NCBI RefSeq assembly: GCF_943192915.1
Contig: NZ_CALPCD010000004.1
Location: 62,001 to 126,000, forward strand
Direction: 5' to 3'
Length of the DNA stretch: 64,000 bases
DNA from: Anaerotardibacter muris
GTDB lineage: Bacteria; Actinomycetota; Coriobacteriia; Coriobacteriales; Eggerthellaceae
The first letter of the stretch is position 1, and each line of letters begins with the position of its first letter. Positions 18,045-27,035 of the stretch are shown piece after piece. Made by a program: the position numbers and the translations under genes. A model generated the notes under the pieces. That model saw nothing but the letters and a program-made list of their open reading frames with translations, was not told the DNA's origin and did no database searches.

Positions 18045-19016
18045 CTAGGAACGCCACGAGCGCGTTGCGTTCGCCTGCGCCATGGCTTCAAGGTTCTTCG
18101 CGGACCATGCTTGCGCTTCGCGCATCAGATCGTCCACGATCTCTTGAGCGGATTTTTCGTCCTTGACCAAGCATGCCACCTGGCCAGACATGAGAGAGCC
18201 ATTGTCAACATCGCCAGTGACCGCACGATGTAACGAACCAGCAAGAGCTTGCTCGACTTCTTCGAGAGAGACCTGCGTGTCCACTTCCATCTTGCGGATA
18301 CCGCGCGAGAATTTGTTCTTCAGCTGGCGCACGGGGTGTCCATTGTCGCGACCCGTGACGATGGTGTCAGAATCCTTAGCTGCCAGCACCTTCTGCTTGT
18401 AAGCTTCATGGATGCCGCACTCATGAGCGGTAAGGAAGCGCGTACCGATCTGCACGCCTTCCGCGCCCAACGCGAATGCTGCCACCATACCGCGACCGTC
18501 AGCCACGCCGCCAGCGCAGATAACAGGGATGGAGACCGCTTCGCACACTGCAGGCGTAAGAGCCATGGTAGTAAGCTCGCCGATATGGCCACCTGCTTCG
18601 CAGCCTTCTGCGATCACCGCATCAGCGCCACAGCGCTCCATGCGCTTGGCCAATGCAGCAGATGCCACGACTGGCACTACCTTTGCGCCCACTTCCTTCC
18701 ACATCTCCACATAAGGGGCTGGACTACCAGCGCCCGTCGTGATGACGGGCACCTTGAGTTCAGCAAGAAGTTGTGCAAGTTCGGGAGCATCAGGGTTCAT
18801 GAGCATGATGTTCACGCCGAATGGCTTGTCGGTAAGACTGCGAGCCAGCTCTACCTGTTCGCGCACCCACGAAAGCGGCGCTGAACCGCATGCGATGATG
18901 CCGAGACCACCAGCATTACTGACCGCAGCTGCCAAACGAGCATCGGCGATCCACGCCATAGCGCCCTGAATGATCGGCTGCTCGATACCGAGCAGCTCCG
19001 TTACACGTGTCTTCAT
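18045..19016 (-). CDS. fabK: enoyl-ACP reductase II (FMN-dependent)
   Basis: FMN enzyme of 323 aa of the nitronate monooxygenase/FabK family that reduces enoyl-ACP in the last elongation step. Recognisable segments are IEQPIIQGAMAWIADARLAA, AGGLGIIACGSA, the FMN-phosphate region EGCEAGGHIGELTT, and VICAGGVADGRGM. It stands in for FabI, as in Streptococcus, which predicts insensitivity to triclosan-type FabI inhibitors (inference). It lies 17 bases after acpP in the fatty-acid operon. Confidence 0.94.
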   Translation of the reverse strand: MKTRVTELLGIEQPIIQGAMAWIADARLAAAVSNAGGLGIIACGSAPLSWVREQVELARSLTDKPFGVNIMLMNPDAPELAQLLAELKVPVITTGAGSPAPYVEMWKEVGAKVVPVVASAALAKRMERCGADAVIAEGCEAGGHIGELTTMALTPAVCEAVSIPVICAGGVADGRGMVAAFALGAEGVQIGTRFLTAHECGIHEAYKQKVLAAKDSDTIVTGRDNGHPVRQLKNKFSRGIRKMEVDTQVSLEEVEQALAGSLHRAVTGDVDNGSLMSGQVACLVKDEKSAQEIVDDLMREAQAWSAKNLEAMAQANATRSWRS

Positions 19017-19033
19017 ATAAGTATCGCTACCTC

Positions 19034-19252
19034 TTAGAGGGTCTCGATGTACTCGACCAGCTGACCGATGGTCTCGATGCCTTCGGGCTCGCCGAAATCA
19101 ACGTCAAGCTCCTCTTCCAGGCTGCAGATGAGCTCTGCCATGTCGAGAGAGTCGACGCCCAGGCCTTCGAGGGTAGCTTCGACCGTAACGGTCTCGGGCT
19201 CGATGTCGAGGTTTTCGTTGAGGACTTTCTGGATGGTTTCAAGAGTTGCCAT
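19034..19252 (-). CDS. acpP: acyl carrier protein
   Basis: Acidic carrier of 72 aa with the phosphopantetheine-attachment Ser in GVDSLDMAEL. It holds growing acyl chains for the Fab enzymes encoded downstream. The start follows AAAGGAT and begins 5 bases after the stop of the MarR-family regulator gene, so the two are tightly coupled. Confidence 0.96.
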   Translation of the reverse strand: MATLETIQKVLNENLDIEPETVTVEATLEGLGVDSLDMAELICSLEEELDVDFGEPEGIETIGQLVEYIETL

Positions 19253-19257
19253 GATGG

Positions 19258-19734
19258 TTATCCTTTCGTTCGTTCCTTCTGGCTTTCTTTATCAAAGAAG
19301 ATTTTAACCTTAGTGATGGCTTTCACGAACGCGCTTTCTTCGTCTGGCTGCAAATCGGCCAGTGCGCTCTCGATCATATTCTTGTGGAAGGCGCGATGGG
19401 CGCGCATCGCCTTGCGGCCCTTGATGGTAAGAGAGATGAGAACTTGCCTTCTATCAGCCTCATCACGTTCGCGCTGCACGTAACCGCGCTTCACCAACTT
19501 GTTGATCATCACCGTAAGAGTGGCAAGCGTCACATCCAGGCGATTGGCAACGACCTTCATGGGATTCGCCTCGTGAAGACCGATGGCGCAAATGGTATGC
19601 AGCTCAGCGATCGAAAGGCCTTCGGTCAAACGGTTGTTGAGCGAGCGCTCTTCGATGCGCAAGATCGAATTGAAGGTGCTCGTGAGCATCTCGTCGATGG
19701 AACTACGATCGATGTTGTTAACGGTGTTTTCCAT
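19258..19734 (-). CDS. MarR-family regulator, FabT-like by context
   Basis: Winged-helix repressor of 158 aa with MarR landmarks: the recognition-helix segment VANRLDVTLATLTVMINKLVKRGYVQRE and the wing DEADRRQVLISLTIKGRKA. Its position directly before acpP-fabK-fabD-fabG-fabF-fabZ-acc matches the FabT regulator of streptococci, which binds long-chain acyl-ACP and represses the operon. FabT identity is inferred from context rather than sequence. Start chosen at the ATG at 19734; upstream reading overlaps degV and lacks family similarity. A candidate operator is at 20771-20799. Confidence 0.82.
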   Translation of the reverse strand: MENTVNNIDRSSIDEMLTSTFNSILRIEERSLNNRLTEGLSIAELHTICAIGLHEANPMKVVANRLDVTLATLTVMINKLVKRGYVQRERDEADRRQVLISLTIKGRKAMRAHRAFHKNMIESALADLQPDEESAFVKAITKVKIFFDKESQKERTKG

Positions 19735-19771
19735 GCGTGATGTGAACTCCGTAACTCCGTGGATTCGTGAA

Positions 19772-20635
19772 CTAAACGTGCGCGAGCGAATCGGGCATCG
19801 AGCCGAACCCGAGCGCTTCCATGCCCAGGTGCGTTGCCACGGTGGGACCGCACTGACACGTACCGTAGTCAAGATACTCTACGCCTGCTTCTTCGAGGGA
19901 CTTCTTGAGCTTAGCAACGCCCTTTTCATTGCGTGTATGGCAAAAACGGATACGTTGGATGCCTTCTTCTTCGGTGAGCTGCTGGATCTTCTCGACATAC
20001 TTCTTGATGACGCCATTCATGCCTTTCGCCTTGTCGATGGCGCGCAGAACGCCCTGCTCATCGAAGGACATCATGGGTTTGATGTTCAGCATGGTGGCAC
20101 CTTCCACCTCAGAAGCGGAAAGGCGACCATTCTTCAGCAGGTTCTCGAGCGTACCGCATGCGATGAAGAAGCGTGTCTGGCTGCGAGCGTCCTCCACGCG
20201 CTGGATGATCTGATCATCAGGTACGCCAGCTTCGCGCAACTCAGATGCAAGGATGGCAAGAAGACCCTGACCAGCGCTTGCGTTGAGCGTATCGACCACA
20301 GCCACAGGGATTTCGACCTGGCTTGCGCCAAGGTTGGAAGATTCGAGCGTACCCGAAAGCACCGCTGCGAGATGCAGAGCAAGGACCTTGTCATAACCTT
20401 CATCGGCAAGCTTGTTGTAAGCCTCGATGAATTCAGTAGGGGCAGGTTGCGAAGACTTCGGCAGATCTTCTGCTGCGATCATGCGATCATAGAATTCATC
20501 AGAAGTGATCTCATATTGGTCCTTGAAACGCTCGCCACCCACCTCTACGGTGAGCGGGACCGCTACGAAGCCGTAGCGTTCGCACTCATCGAAGTTCATG
20601 TCTGCAACAGAATCTACAACGATCGCCAAACTCAT
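19772..20635 (-). CDS. DegV/FakB-family fatty-acid-binding protein
   Basis: Protein of 287 aa with the DegV fold: N-terminal AIVVDSVADM, the KSSQPAPTEF segment, and the lipid-headgroup-contacting SGTLESS in the middle. Family members (FakB) bind a fatty acid and present it to the kinase FakA for phosphorylation and entry into lipids. It is the first gene of the fatty-acid operon, 37 bases before the MarR regulator, which fits a role in coordinating exogenous fatty acids with synthesis. No fakA is in the window. Ribosome-binding site AGGATGG. Confidence 0.88.
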   Translation of the reverse strand: MSLAIVVDSVADMNFDECERYGFVAVPLTVEVGGERFKDQYEITSDEFYDRMIAAEDLPKSSQPAPTEFIEAYNKLADEGYDKVLALHLAAVLSGTLESSNLGASQVEIPVAVVDTLNASAGQGLLAILASELREAGVPDDQIIQRVEDARSQTRFFIACGTLENLLKNGRLSASEVEGATMLNIKPMMSFDEQGVLRAIDKAKGMNGVIKKYVEKIQQLTEEEGIQRIRFCHTRNEKGVAKLKKSLEEAGVEYLDYGTCQCGPTVATHLGMEALGFGSMPDSLAHV

Positions 20636-20710
20636 GTTCTTTTTCCATCCTAACGTTCATTCGCACGGAGGATCTCTTGCGCGGGCGCTCTTAGGTCCTT
20701 CGATATAACA

Positions 20711-20751
20711 AAAGGGCTACAGCCTTCAACAGACGAAGCACCGTGCCCTTT
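20711..20751 (-). promoter_or_regulatory. leader hairpin of the fatty-acid operon
   Basis: On the minus strand AAAGGGC (20745-20751) can pair with GCCCTTT (20711-20717), enclosing an inner stem CTTC/GAAG, followed by TTGTTAT. It lies between the proposed promoter and the degV start in a leader of about 110 bases. It could be an attenuator, a weak terminator, or just a leader structure. Confidence 0.4.
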
Positions 20752-20752
20752 G

Positions 20753-20782
20753 CCATTATCGAACAAACGATTAGATTGTCAA
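20753..20782 (-). promoter_or_regulatory. promoter of the degV-fab-accDA operon
   Basis: Minus-strand -35 TTGACA (20777-20782) and -10 GATAAT (20755-20760) with a 16-base spacer; ATAATG one base on gives a spacer of 17. This is the best sigma-70-type promoter in the region and sits in the only sizeable gap upstream of the operon. Confidence 0.7.
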
Positions 20783-20799
20783 ATGATTTGAGCGTCTAA
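20771..20799. promoter_or_regulatory. 29-bp dyad, candidate operator for the fatty-acid operon
   Basis: Inner perfect palindrome TCAAAT-G-ATTTGA (20779-20791) is framed by TTAGA (20771-20775) and TCTAA (20795-20799), both arms centred on 20785. It overlaps the -35 box TTGACA. A dimeric MarR-type repressor could block the promoter from here. It starts one base after the stop codon of the zinc-ribbon gene. Confidence 0.6.
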
Positions 20800-21138
20800 C
20801 TATTTCTTGAACAGCTTCAAGATACCGACCACCGCCACAATGGCACCGATGAGCGCCAATGGGGCCAGGCCAAGCTGGCAGACCGGACAAGACGAAGCGC
20901 CCTCGACCGAGACCGATGCAAGAGCTTCGGGCGCGCCTGATGCCTGCTGAGCCGCAGGTTGGGCTGCGGTGTTCGCTCCTTCGGCTGGTTTTGGCTTCGG
21001 CGCAGGCTTAGTTGGCGCAGGAGCCTGTGGGCAACCAGTCTTCTTAGCGGGTTGAGGCGAAGGTTCGCCGCACTTCGGACAAGCGGGCGCATACATCGAA
21101 TAGCGCGCACCGCATTTTTCGCAGATCTGTTCTACCAT
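20800..21138 (-). CDS. zinc-ribbon protein with C-terminal membrane anchor
   Basis: Small protein of 112 aa. The N-terminal zinc ribbon is CEKCGARYSMYAPACPKCG, the middle is Pro/Ala/Lys-rich and disordered, and a single hydrophobic helix at about 90-108 is followed by KLFKK. A further Cys pair (CPVC) precedes the helix. It is probably tail-anchored with the ribbon in the cytoplasm. Start after AGGGGAG. The function is unknown; it may share transcription with rlmKL upstream or none of its neighbours. Confidence 0.7.
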   Translation of the reverse strand: MVEQICEKCGARYSMYAPACPKCGEPSPQPAKKTGCPQAPAPTKPAPKPKPAEGANTAAQPAAQQASGAPEALASVSVEGASSCPVCQLGLAPLALIGAIVAVVGILKLFKK

Positions 21139-21189
21139 GGGTCTCCCCTTCCCTTACGATCACGTGATCTGATCGAGCTTCAAATGCCC

Positions 21190-23514
21190 TTAGATTGTAT
21201 CACGGGCATCCTCACGCGGACGGCGTTGCAGCAGGTAGCAGAAGTGGATCTTCCCATTGCGCGCGAAGTCTTCAGGGATGGTCTTCGCGGTGATATCGAG
21301 CACGTTGAAGCCCAGATCGATAAGCGCCTTTTCGTCGAGCTTGAAGCTGCGCAGGTTGCCCGAGAAGATGATGACACCATCCTGGCGCAGAAGGCGCGCT
21401 ACATCGCGCAGCATATAGAAGTGGTCGCGCTGGATATCCCATGTGCGCTTTCCCATGGACTTGGAATTCGAGAACGTGGGCGGATCGACGAAGATAAGAT
21501 CATAGCGGCGCGAAGCGCCATTCTTCGAACGCCGGCCATCGCGTTCATCGCGCAACCACTGGCGCACGTCAGCCTTGATATAGCGATAAGCACTGCCCGT
21601 GAATCCGTTGTATTCCATATTGCGACGCGCCCAATCAAGATAGGTTTGGGAAAGGTCGACCGTGGTAACGCTCTTCGCACCGCCAGCAGCTGCATATACG
21701 CTCGCGCTACCCGTATAGGCGAACAGGTTGAGCACATCCTTTTCGCGCGCCTGAGCCGCGATGAACTGACGCGTGATGCGATGATCCAAGAACAATCCCA
21801 CATCCACATAACTTGCCAGATCGAGCTCGAAGGTAAGTCCTGATTCACGCGTGAGCACCTGCTTGGGCGCACGTTTCTTGAGAGCATATTGCCTGCCGCC
21901 CCGCTCTTGCTTGCGCACGCGCGTGAACACATGCGCCCGTGGTACTTCGAGCAAGGCTGCAGCGATGCGCACCGCGTCCTCGAAGCGGCGATACGCTTTG
22001 TTCGCGTCGATGCTCTTAGGTGCCTGGTATTCAGATATGACCAGGTAAGGAACATCGAACGTCCGCTTGTTTTCAGGCGTACGAAGTTCATCGGTCGCCA
22101 TGAACAGATCGATAGCGACCGCGTAATCAGGCAGATCGGCATCATAGATTCTGAACGCATGAACATGCTGCTTTTCGGCCCACTTGCGACGCGCCTTGGC
22201 ATTCTTGCGCAAGCGTGCAGCGAATTGGTCAGGGTGATCGGATATGACAGGGATGCTCAGATCCTTGCCGGAGAGCGTGACCAGTTCGAGCGTCTTTTGC
22301 GTCACGTCCCCTAATCGGTAGGTGCGGATGGAGGTCTCGAGCGCGCCATTATAGACTGGCTTCTCGCTGATAGGCTGCGCGCCTACGTAATCATCGAAAT
22401 GCTCGTCAGGCGTGATAGCGGTGAACGTCCAGCTCCCCGGCAACTTCTTCAAGCCTGTTTGCAACGCACCGTAGAAGATATCCAGATCACTGCTCATCAA
22501 GCGCACGCCATAAGGAGGATTGCCCACCAAACAACCCGTCGCAGCAGCCCCAGCCCTAAGCGAGCTCAACGTCTCGTCCATGTGGGAACAGTCGGCGCAG
22601 GTGAACGATATACGATCGCCCAAACCTATACGTGCTGCTTGAGCTTGCGCGATCGCTACTGCGCGCGCATCCTTGTCGCTACCGTAAAGCTGCGGCATCT
22701 TCCTAAGGCCCGCCTCAAGGCGCTCATCTGCTTCAGCCAACAGGCCTTCGAATACGGTAGGGTCGAATTGCTTCCAACCCGTGAATCCCCAGTAGTCACG
22801 CAGGATACCCGGTGCCATATCGGCAGCCAGCATAGCCGCCTCGATCACGAGCGTACCGCTGCCACAAAAAGGGTCGTAGAGCAGGCACGCTTCGGGTGCG
22901 CATTCCCCTGCCCGCAGCGAACGCACCGCGTCTGCCCAGGGCGATATCAGCAACATTCCCGCCGCCAATGCTTCCTTGAGTGGTGCATCCACGCTCTCGC
23001 CTTCGGCTCGATAGCCGCGTCGATGGAGCGGATCGCCTGCCAGGTCGAGCGTAATGGTGGCCTTCTTCGCATGGAGCAAGACCTGAATGGCTACATCAGG
23101 ATGGTGCTTGCTCACTTCTGGACGCTTGCCCGTGGTCGCGCGAAGCTCATCTACGATCGCATCCTTCACCTTCACGGCACTGAACTGGGTATTTCGCAGC
23201 TCTGCATTGGTTCCGCGGACATGCACCGCAATGGTCGAGCCTTCGTTGATATGATCTTGCCAGGGAAGTTCGCGCGTACCTTCATAGAGCGCATCGGCAC
23301 TGCTCGCGTCCACGCGCGCTAAGACCAGCAACACACGCGAAGCACTACGCAGCCACAAGCACGCACGCAAGCCATCTTCCAGCGCGCCAAAAAAGGCAAC
23401 GCCCCCTTGAAGGGGGCGTATTCGCTTCGCTGAAAGGCTCTTCAATTCTTCGGAAACGACCTGCTCGAACCCAGCCGGGCACATCGCATAGAACTCTAGT
23501 TCACTCGACTCCAA
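21190..23514 (-). CDS. rlmKL: bifunctional 23S rRNA methyltransferase RlmKL
   Basis: Protein of 774 aa with a THUMP domain near the N-terminus and two Rossmann methyltransferase domains. The first carries DPFCGSGTLVIEAAM and NPPYGVRL (m2G2445-type, RlmL). The C-terminal one carries VLNLFAYTGSASVYAA and VDPPTFSNSKSMG (m7G2069-type, RlmK). Length and order match the fused E. coli enzyme. The reading frame opens with TTG at 23514; no ATG precedes the conserved N-terminus. It begins 11 bases after rpoD. Confidence 0.9.
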   Translation of the reverse strand: MESSELEFYAMCPAGFEQVVSEELKSLSAKRIRPLQGGVAFFGALEDGLRACLWLRSASRVLLVLARVDASSADALYEGTRELPWQDHINEGSTIAVHVRGTNAELRNTQFSAVKVKDAIVDELRATTGKRPEVSKHHPDVAIQVLLHAKKATITLDLAGDPLHRRGYRAEGESVDAPLKEALAAGMLLISPWADAVRSLRAGECAPEACLLYDPFCGSGTLVIEAAMLAADMAPGILRDYWGFTGWKQFDPTVFEGLLAEADERLEAGLRKMPQLYGSDKDARAVAIAQAQAARIGLGDRISFTCADCSHMDETLSSLRAGAAATGCLVGNPPYGVRLMSSDLDIFYGALQTGLKKLPGSWTFTAITPDEHFDDYVGAQPISEKPVYNGALETSIRTYRLGDVTQKTLELVTLSGKDLSIPVISDHPDQFAARLRKNAKARRKWAEKQHVHAFRIYDADLPDYAVAIDLFMATDELRTPENKRTFDVPYLVISEYQAPKSIDANKAYRRFEDAVRIAAALLEVPRAHVFTRVRKQERGGRQYALKKRAPKQVLTRESGLTFELDLASYVDVGLFLDHRITRQFIAAQAREKDVLNLFAYTGSASVYAAAGGAKSVTTVDLSQTYLDWARRNMEYNGFTGSAYRYIKADVRQWLRDERDGRRSKNGASRRYDLIFVDPPTFSNSKSMGKRTWDIQRDHFYMLRDVARLLRQDGVIIFSGNLRSFKLDEKALIDLGFNVLDITAKTIPEDFARNGKIHFCYLLQRRPREDARDTI

Positions 23515-23525
23515 AGAAGCAGCCC

Positions 23526-24935
23526 TTAATCTTCCAGATAATCTTTGAGCTTCTGAGAACGGGAAGGATGGCGCAGCTTCGCAAGCGTCTTGCTCTCGAT
23601 CTGACGAATGCGCTCACGGGTCACGCCGAATTCGCGACCGACTTCTTCGAGCGTACGCGGATGCCCGTCTTCCAGACCGAAGCGCAACGTGATGACCTTG
23701 CGCTCGCGTTCAGCCAAGCCTTCCAGGGTCTTCGCCAGCTGTTCTTGCAACATGGAGAAGCTTGCCGCATCAGGCGGAACCACCGCAGCATCGTCTTCGA
23801 TGAAGTCGCCTAACTGAGAATCTTCTTCTTCACCGATGGGCGTTTCCAAACTGACCGGTTCTTGCGAGATCTTCTGGATCTCACGAACGCGCTCAGGGGT
23901 AAGGCCCATTTCCTCTGCGATCTCTTCAGGAGTTGGTTCACGGCCGAGCGTTTGCAAGAGCTGACGCTGAATGCGAACGAGCTTGTTGATGGTCTCGACC
24001 ATGTGCACCGGAATACGGATGGTACGTGCTTGGTCGGCGATAGCGCGGGTGATAGCCTGACGGATCCACCACGTTGCATACGTGGAGAACTTGAAGCCCT
24101 TGGTGTAGTCGAACTTCTCCACCGCGCGGATAAGGCCCAAGTTGCCTTCCTGGATCAGGTCGAGGAACAGCATGCCACGGCCAACATAGCGCTTCGCAAT
24201 GGACACGACCAAGCGCAGATTCGCTTCGATGAGCTGCTGTTTCGCGTCCAGGCCCACCTGCTCGATACGGCTCAGGCGCCTGCGCTCGCGACGCTCCAAG
24301 GGTACACCGCCCTCTTCTTCGGATGCATCGAGCTGCGCCATAGCTTCAACGCCTGCTTCGATCTTCATGGCCAGGTCAACCTCTTCTGCTGCAGTGAGCA
24401 GAGATACCTTGCCGATCTCCTTCAAATACATGCGAACAGGATCGCCCGTGAGCATAGCCACCGAGCCATCTGAGCTGTATTTGCGAGTGCGTGCCGTCTT
24501 GGTCTTTGACGAAACGCGCGGAACAGCGATCTCTGTGCTGGCCTTCAATTCCTCCTGCGGGATGCCCTCGAGCAGCTCGTCATCGGAAAGGTTAGCGTCA
24601 GCTTCGACATCGGCTTCCTCTGCGGTTGTTTCGTCTGATTTGGAAAGATCGGGTTCGATGGAATCGTCTTCGAGCAGATCTGCTTCGATCGCTTCCTCAA
24701 GTTCTTCTTTGATCTCTTCCTGGATCTCTTCTTGGATCGCCTCTTCGACAACCTGCTCTTTTGCAACAGCTTTCTTCGTTGTTTTCTTGCTGCTCGTTGA
24801 TTTCTTGGTGGCAGCCTTCTTTGGCGTTGCTTTCTTGGCGGTTGTCTTGGACTTCTTGGTTTCCTTCTTCGTTGCTGTGCCTTCTTCGGCCTCTACGGTA
24901 GTTTTCTTACTAGCTTTTGAAGAGGTTTTAGCCAC
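23526..24935 (-). CDS. rpoD: primary RNA polymerase sigma factor
   Basis: Housekeeping sigma-70 of 469 aa. The first 55 residues are a Lys/Thr/Ala tail, then an acidic stretch to about 130, as in high-G+C Gram-positive sigma factors. Region 1.2 begins near [11 protein letters not shown]. Region 2 carries [18 protein letters not shown] and [13 protein letters not shown]; region 4 carries [17 protein letters not shown] and [10 protein letters not shown]. The start codon is GTG after AAGGGAC. It is followed closely by rlmKL. Confidence 0.96.
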   Translation of the reverse strand: MAKTSSKASKKTTVEAEEGTATKKETKKSKTTAKKATPKKAATKKSTSSKKTTKKAVAKEQVVEEAIQEEIQEEIKEELEEAIEADLLEDDSIEPDLSKSDETTAEEADVEADANLSDDELLEGIPQEELKASTEIAVPRVSSKTKTARTRKYSSDGSVAMLTGDPVRMYLKEIGKVSLLTAAEEVDLAMKIEAGVEAMAQLDASEEEGGVPLERRERRRLSRIEQVGLDAKQQLIEANLRLVVSIAKRYVGRGMLFLDLIQEGNLGLIRAVEKFDYTKGFKFSTYATWWIRQAITRAIADQARTIRIPVHMVETINKLVRIQRQLLQTLGREPTPEEIAEEMGLTPERVREIQKISQEPVSLETPIGEEEDSQLGDFIEDDAAVVPPDAASFSMLQEQLAKTLEGLAERERKVITLRFGLEDGHPRTLEEVGREFGVTRERIRQIESKTLAKLRHPSRSQKLKDYLED

Positions 24936-24990
24936 ACTTAGTCCCTTCGTTTACCAATGAAATGCGTCTTAGGGTTTATAAGACATCGAA

Positions 24991-25019
24991 CTATTATATA
25001 AAAAAGCACCCCATCTCAA
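24991..25019 (-). promoter_or_regulatory. candidate rpoD promoter
   Basis: Minus strand TTGAGA (25014-25019) and TAATAG (24991-24996) are separated by 17 bases; a TATAAT is also present at 24993-24998 but with a spacer of 15. It lies about 60 bases upstream of the GTG start. Confidence 0.45.
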
Positions 25020-25041
25020 AAGGGGGTATTTTCGCCCCTTT
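25018..25041 (-). terminator. possible terminator after the PAP2 gene
   Basis: Minus strand AAAGGGG, an 8-9 base loop, then CCCCCTTTT forms a 7-bp stem with a short T run. It lies about 100 bases past the PAP2 stop and just upstream of the rpoD promoter. The T run is short, so confidence is low. Confidence 0.4.
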
Positions 25042-25141
25042 CGGTGAAGACCATGAGGCGCTACGGCCGCAGGGTAAGGACGCAGCACCATACACAGGTT
25101 TCACGAATGCAGGTCATCATCGCGTGAACTCAGAAGGCGCC

Positions 25142-25645
25142 CTACCAGGGAATGATGCAATAGCCGATCGATGCGCAAACTACTGCGAAGAGCGCGCCTG
25201 CTACCACGTCACGAGGGAAATGCACCCCACCGATCACGCGGAGAGCTCCCATAACGCACGCGCAGATGATCAATGCTATACCTACCGGAGCGAACCACGC
25301 CAGCCAAGAACAAGCGATCATCATCATAGAGAAGGTGTGCCTGCTGGGGAAAGACTTCCCTATCGTGTCCTTGTGGATGATGGGTTCGATGGCAAGCACT
25401 TCATAAGGACGCGGGGCGTTATAGCGCGCACGGAACACGCTCAACAGCGCGAAAGCGAGCGCAGGTACGACGACGAACTTAACCAGATCCATCCATGCAC
25501 CAGCAAGCGCAACAGCAATGAGCAGCACGGGGTAAGCCACGTAGCCAACCACCGTAAGAGCCTTGTTCGCCCAGATCAACCATAGGGCGGCGTTGGGGTT
25601 TTCTTGGAAGGGGCGGCTGATAGCCTGATAGCGTTGCTCGTTCAC
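25142..25645 (-). CDS. PAP2-family membrane phosphatase
   Basis: Integral membrane protein of 167 aa. It has the three lipid-phosphatase signatures: RARYNAPRPYE (K/R-x6-RP type), PSRHT (SGH-type motif with Ser replaced by the PSRH form) and GGVHFPRDVVAG. About five hydrophobic helices are present. It probably removes phosphate from undecaprenyl pyrophosphate or another prenyl/phosphatidyl lipid. The start is GTG after AAGGAATTTC, 14 bases after the glycosyltransferase gene, so the two form an operon and may act on the same lipid-linked glycan. Confidence 0.85.
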   Translation of the reverse strand: MNEQRYQAISRPFQENPNAALWLIWANKALTVVGYVAYPVLLIAVALAGAWMDLVKFVVVPALAFALLSVFRARYNAPRPYEVLAIEPIIHKDTIGKSFPSRHTFSMMMIACSWLAWFAPVGIALIICACVMGALRVIGGVHFPRDVVAGALFAVVCASIGYCIIPW

Positions 25646-25659
25646 GAAATTCCTTGGCG

Positions 25660-26913
25660 CTAGTGGCGCTTGATCGTTTGTTTCACCTGGTCGGCAGTAT
25701 AGCGTATACCGTTGCTCCGGAGCGTGTGCACGAATTCCTTAGCCAGCGCTCGATAATAGCGGGGGCGATCGCCAGCGCTGCGATGCGGGATACCACGCGC
25801 CTCGAAATAGAGCTTCTTCAGATGCGGGGAAACGCGGCGCTCCTTCTCCACCAAGCGAGGATCCATGCGCGCGAACATCTTCTCCATGGCCTGACGCACC
25901 TCAGGGTCGTCTTCACCCCATGTAGAGATCTGTTCGCCTAGATAGGTAAAGCCTTTCGATACATGGCTCGCGCGGATCACCTCATCATCGATGCCAAGTT
26001 CTTCGATGATGTCGGCCATCGATTGCCAGCGTTCGAACCGCAAGAGCTTGCGATCGCGTGCGAACGAATCAAATTCAGCGGGTGTCTCTTCGCGATAGAC
26101 ATAGAATGGCTCATCGCGATAGACGATACGGCGAGCACGCAGCAGCGTGTCATAGAAGAATTCATTGTCGGCCCAGCCGCTGCCAGGATATTCCACGAAA
26201 CGCAGCCCATATTCAGCGAGGAATGTCGTGCTGTAGAGCGCCGACCAGATCGAAGGATGATGGCGCAGCAAATGGGTAACACCTGGATCCTTCATGGAGA
26301 ATGGTTGCCATGAGGGCTCTATGAGCCCACGATAGCGACAGTTCAGATGCGTCTTCGCCACATCGCCGCGGCGCACGCCATCTTCACGGATCTCGCGAAT
26401 GTAGGGAGACTTGATGATCTCGACATCGGTCGCGTCGACTTCAGCAGGCGTGGCAAGCAGCTTCTCATACATATCGGGGAGCACATAATCATCAGGCTCG
26501 AGAATGGCGATCCACTGGCCGCGAGCTGCGGCAATGCCATCGTTCATGGACGCACCATAGCCGCAATTGCGTGCATGGGAAACGACCACGTAGCGCCCAT
26601 CGCGGGAAGCATGCGCATCGATGATGGCGCGCGAACGATCCGTTGACGCATCGTCGACGCAGATGATCTCGATGTTGTCCATAGTTTGCACCTCAAGGCT
26701 GGCTAGCGCTTCATCGAGCGTATAGCTTGCATTGAATATGGGCACTACCACCGAGACCACTGGCTCGAGCGTAGGATCTGCATAGTCGATCCCATCGATA
26801 CGACTTTCGTCAACGAACTTCAGGGGCTGGTGCGGGTTAACGTAGTTGGTCTCCACGTGTGTGAGGTCCTTCTTCGTCGAGGTCGAAGCTTCCTCGCAGG
26901 GAAGCGGCACCAC
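25660..26913 (-). CDS. family 2 glycosyltransferase
   Basis: Cytoplasmic GT-A glycosyltransferase of up to 417 aa. The nucleotide-sugar fold is clear: VSVVVPIFNASYTLDEAL, IEIICVDDASTDRS and the acidic metal motif in WIAILEPDDYV. There are no transmembrane helices, and the C-terminal half is family-variable. GTG starts at 26913 or 26856 (the latter with GAAGGA upstream) are both possible. The adjacent PAP2 phosphatase suggests a role in wall or surface glycan assembly; acceptor and donor are unknown. Confidence 0.87.
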   Translation of the reverse strand: MVPLPCEEASTSTKKDLTHVETNYVNPHQPLKFVDESRIDGIDYADPTLEPVVSVVVPIFNASYTLDEALASLEVQTMDNIEIICVDDASTDRSRAIIDAHASRDGRYVVVSHARNCGYGASMNDGIAAARGQWIAILEPDDYVLPDMYEKLLATPAEVDATDVEIIKSPYIREIREDGVRRGDVAKTHLNCRYRGLIEPSWQPFSMKDPGVTHLLRHHPSIWSALYSTTFLAEYGLRFVEYPGSGWADNEFFYDTLLRARRIVYRDEPFYVYREETPAEFDSFARDRKLLRFERWQSMADIIEELGIDDEVIRASHVSKGFTYLGEQISTWGEDDPEVRQAMEKMFARMDPRLVEKERRVSPHLKKLYFEARGIPHRSAGDRPRYYRALAKEFVHTLRSNGIRYTADQVKQTIKRH

Positions 26914-27035
26914 CAGGTGACAATTTGGTGGGCTGTTCTCATTTTACGCCAAGGATGGGGTATCCTATTCAACACTCACCGAAGACACGCAAATCGCGAC
27001 ACGAAGTGGTCGCTCACAAGCAAAAGGAGAAGCAT

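Noticed and set aside
20690..20756. A 21-codon minus-strand ORF (Leu-rich, MAKGTVLRLLKAVALLLYRRT-like) in the fatty-acid operon leader.
   Set aside because: Its ATG overlaps the proposed -10 box, so it lies upstream of the transcript start and no ribosome-binding site precedes it.
21158..21169. GATCACGTGATC palindrome between zinc-ribbon and rlmKL genes.
   Set aside because: A 12-base palindrome is expected by chance at this frequency and is not near a recognisable promoter.
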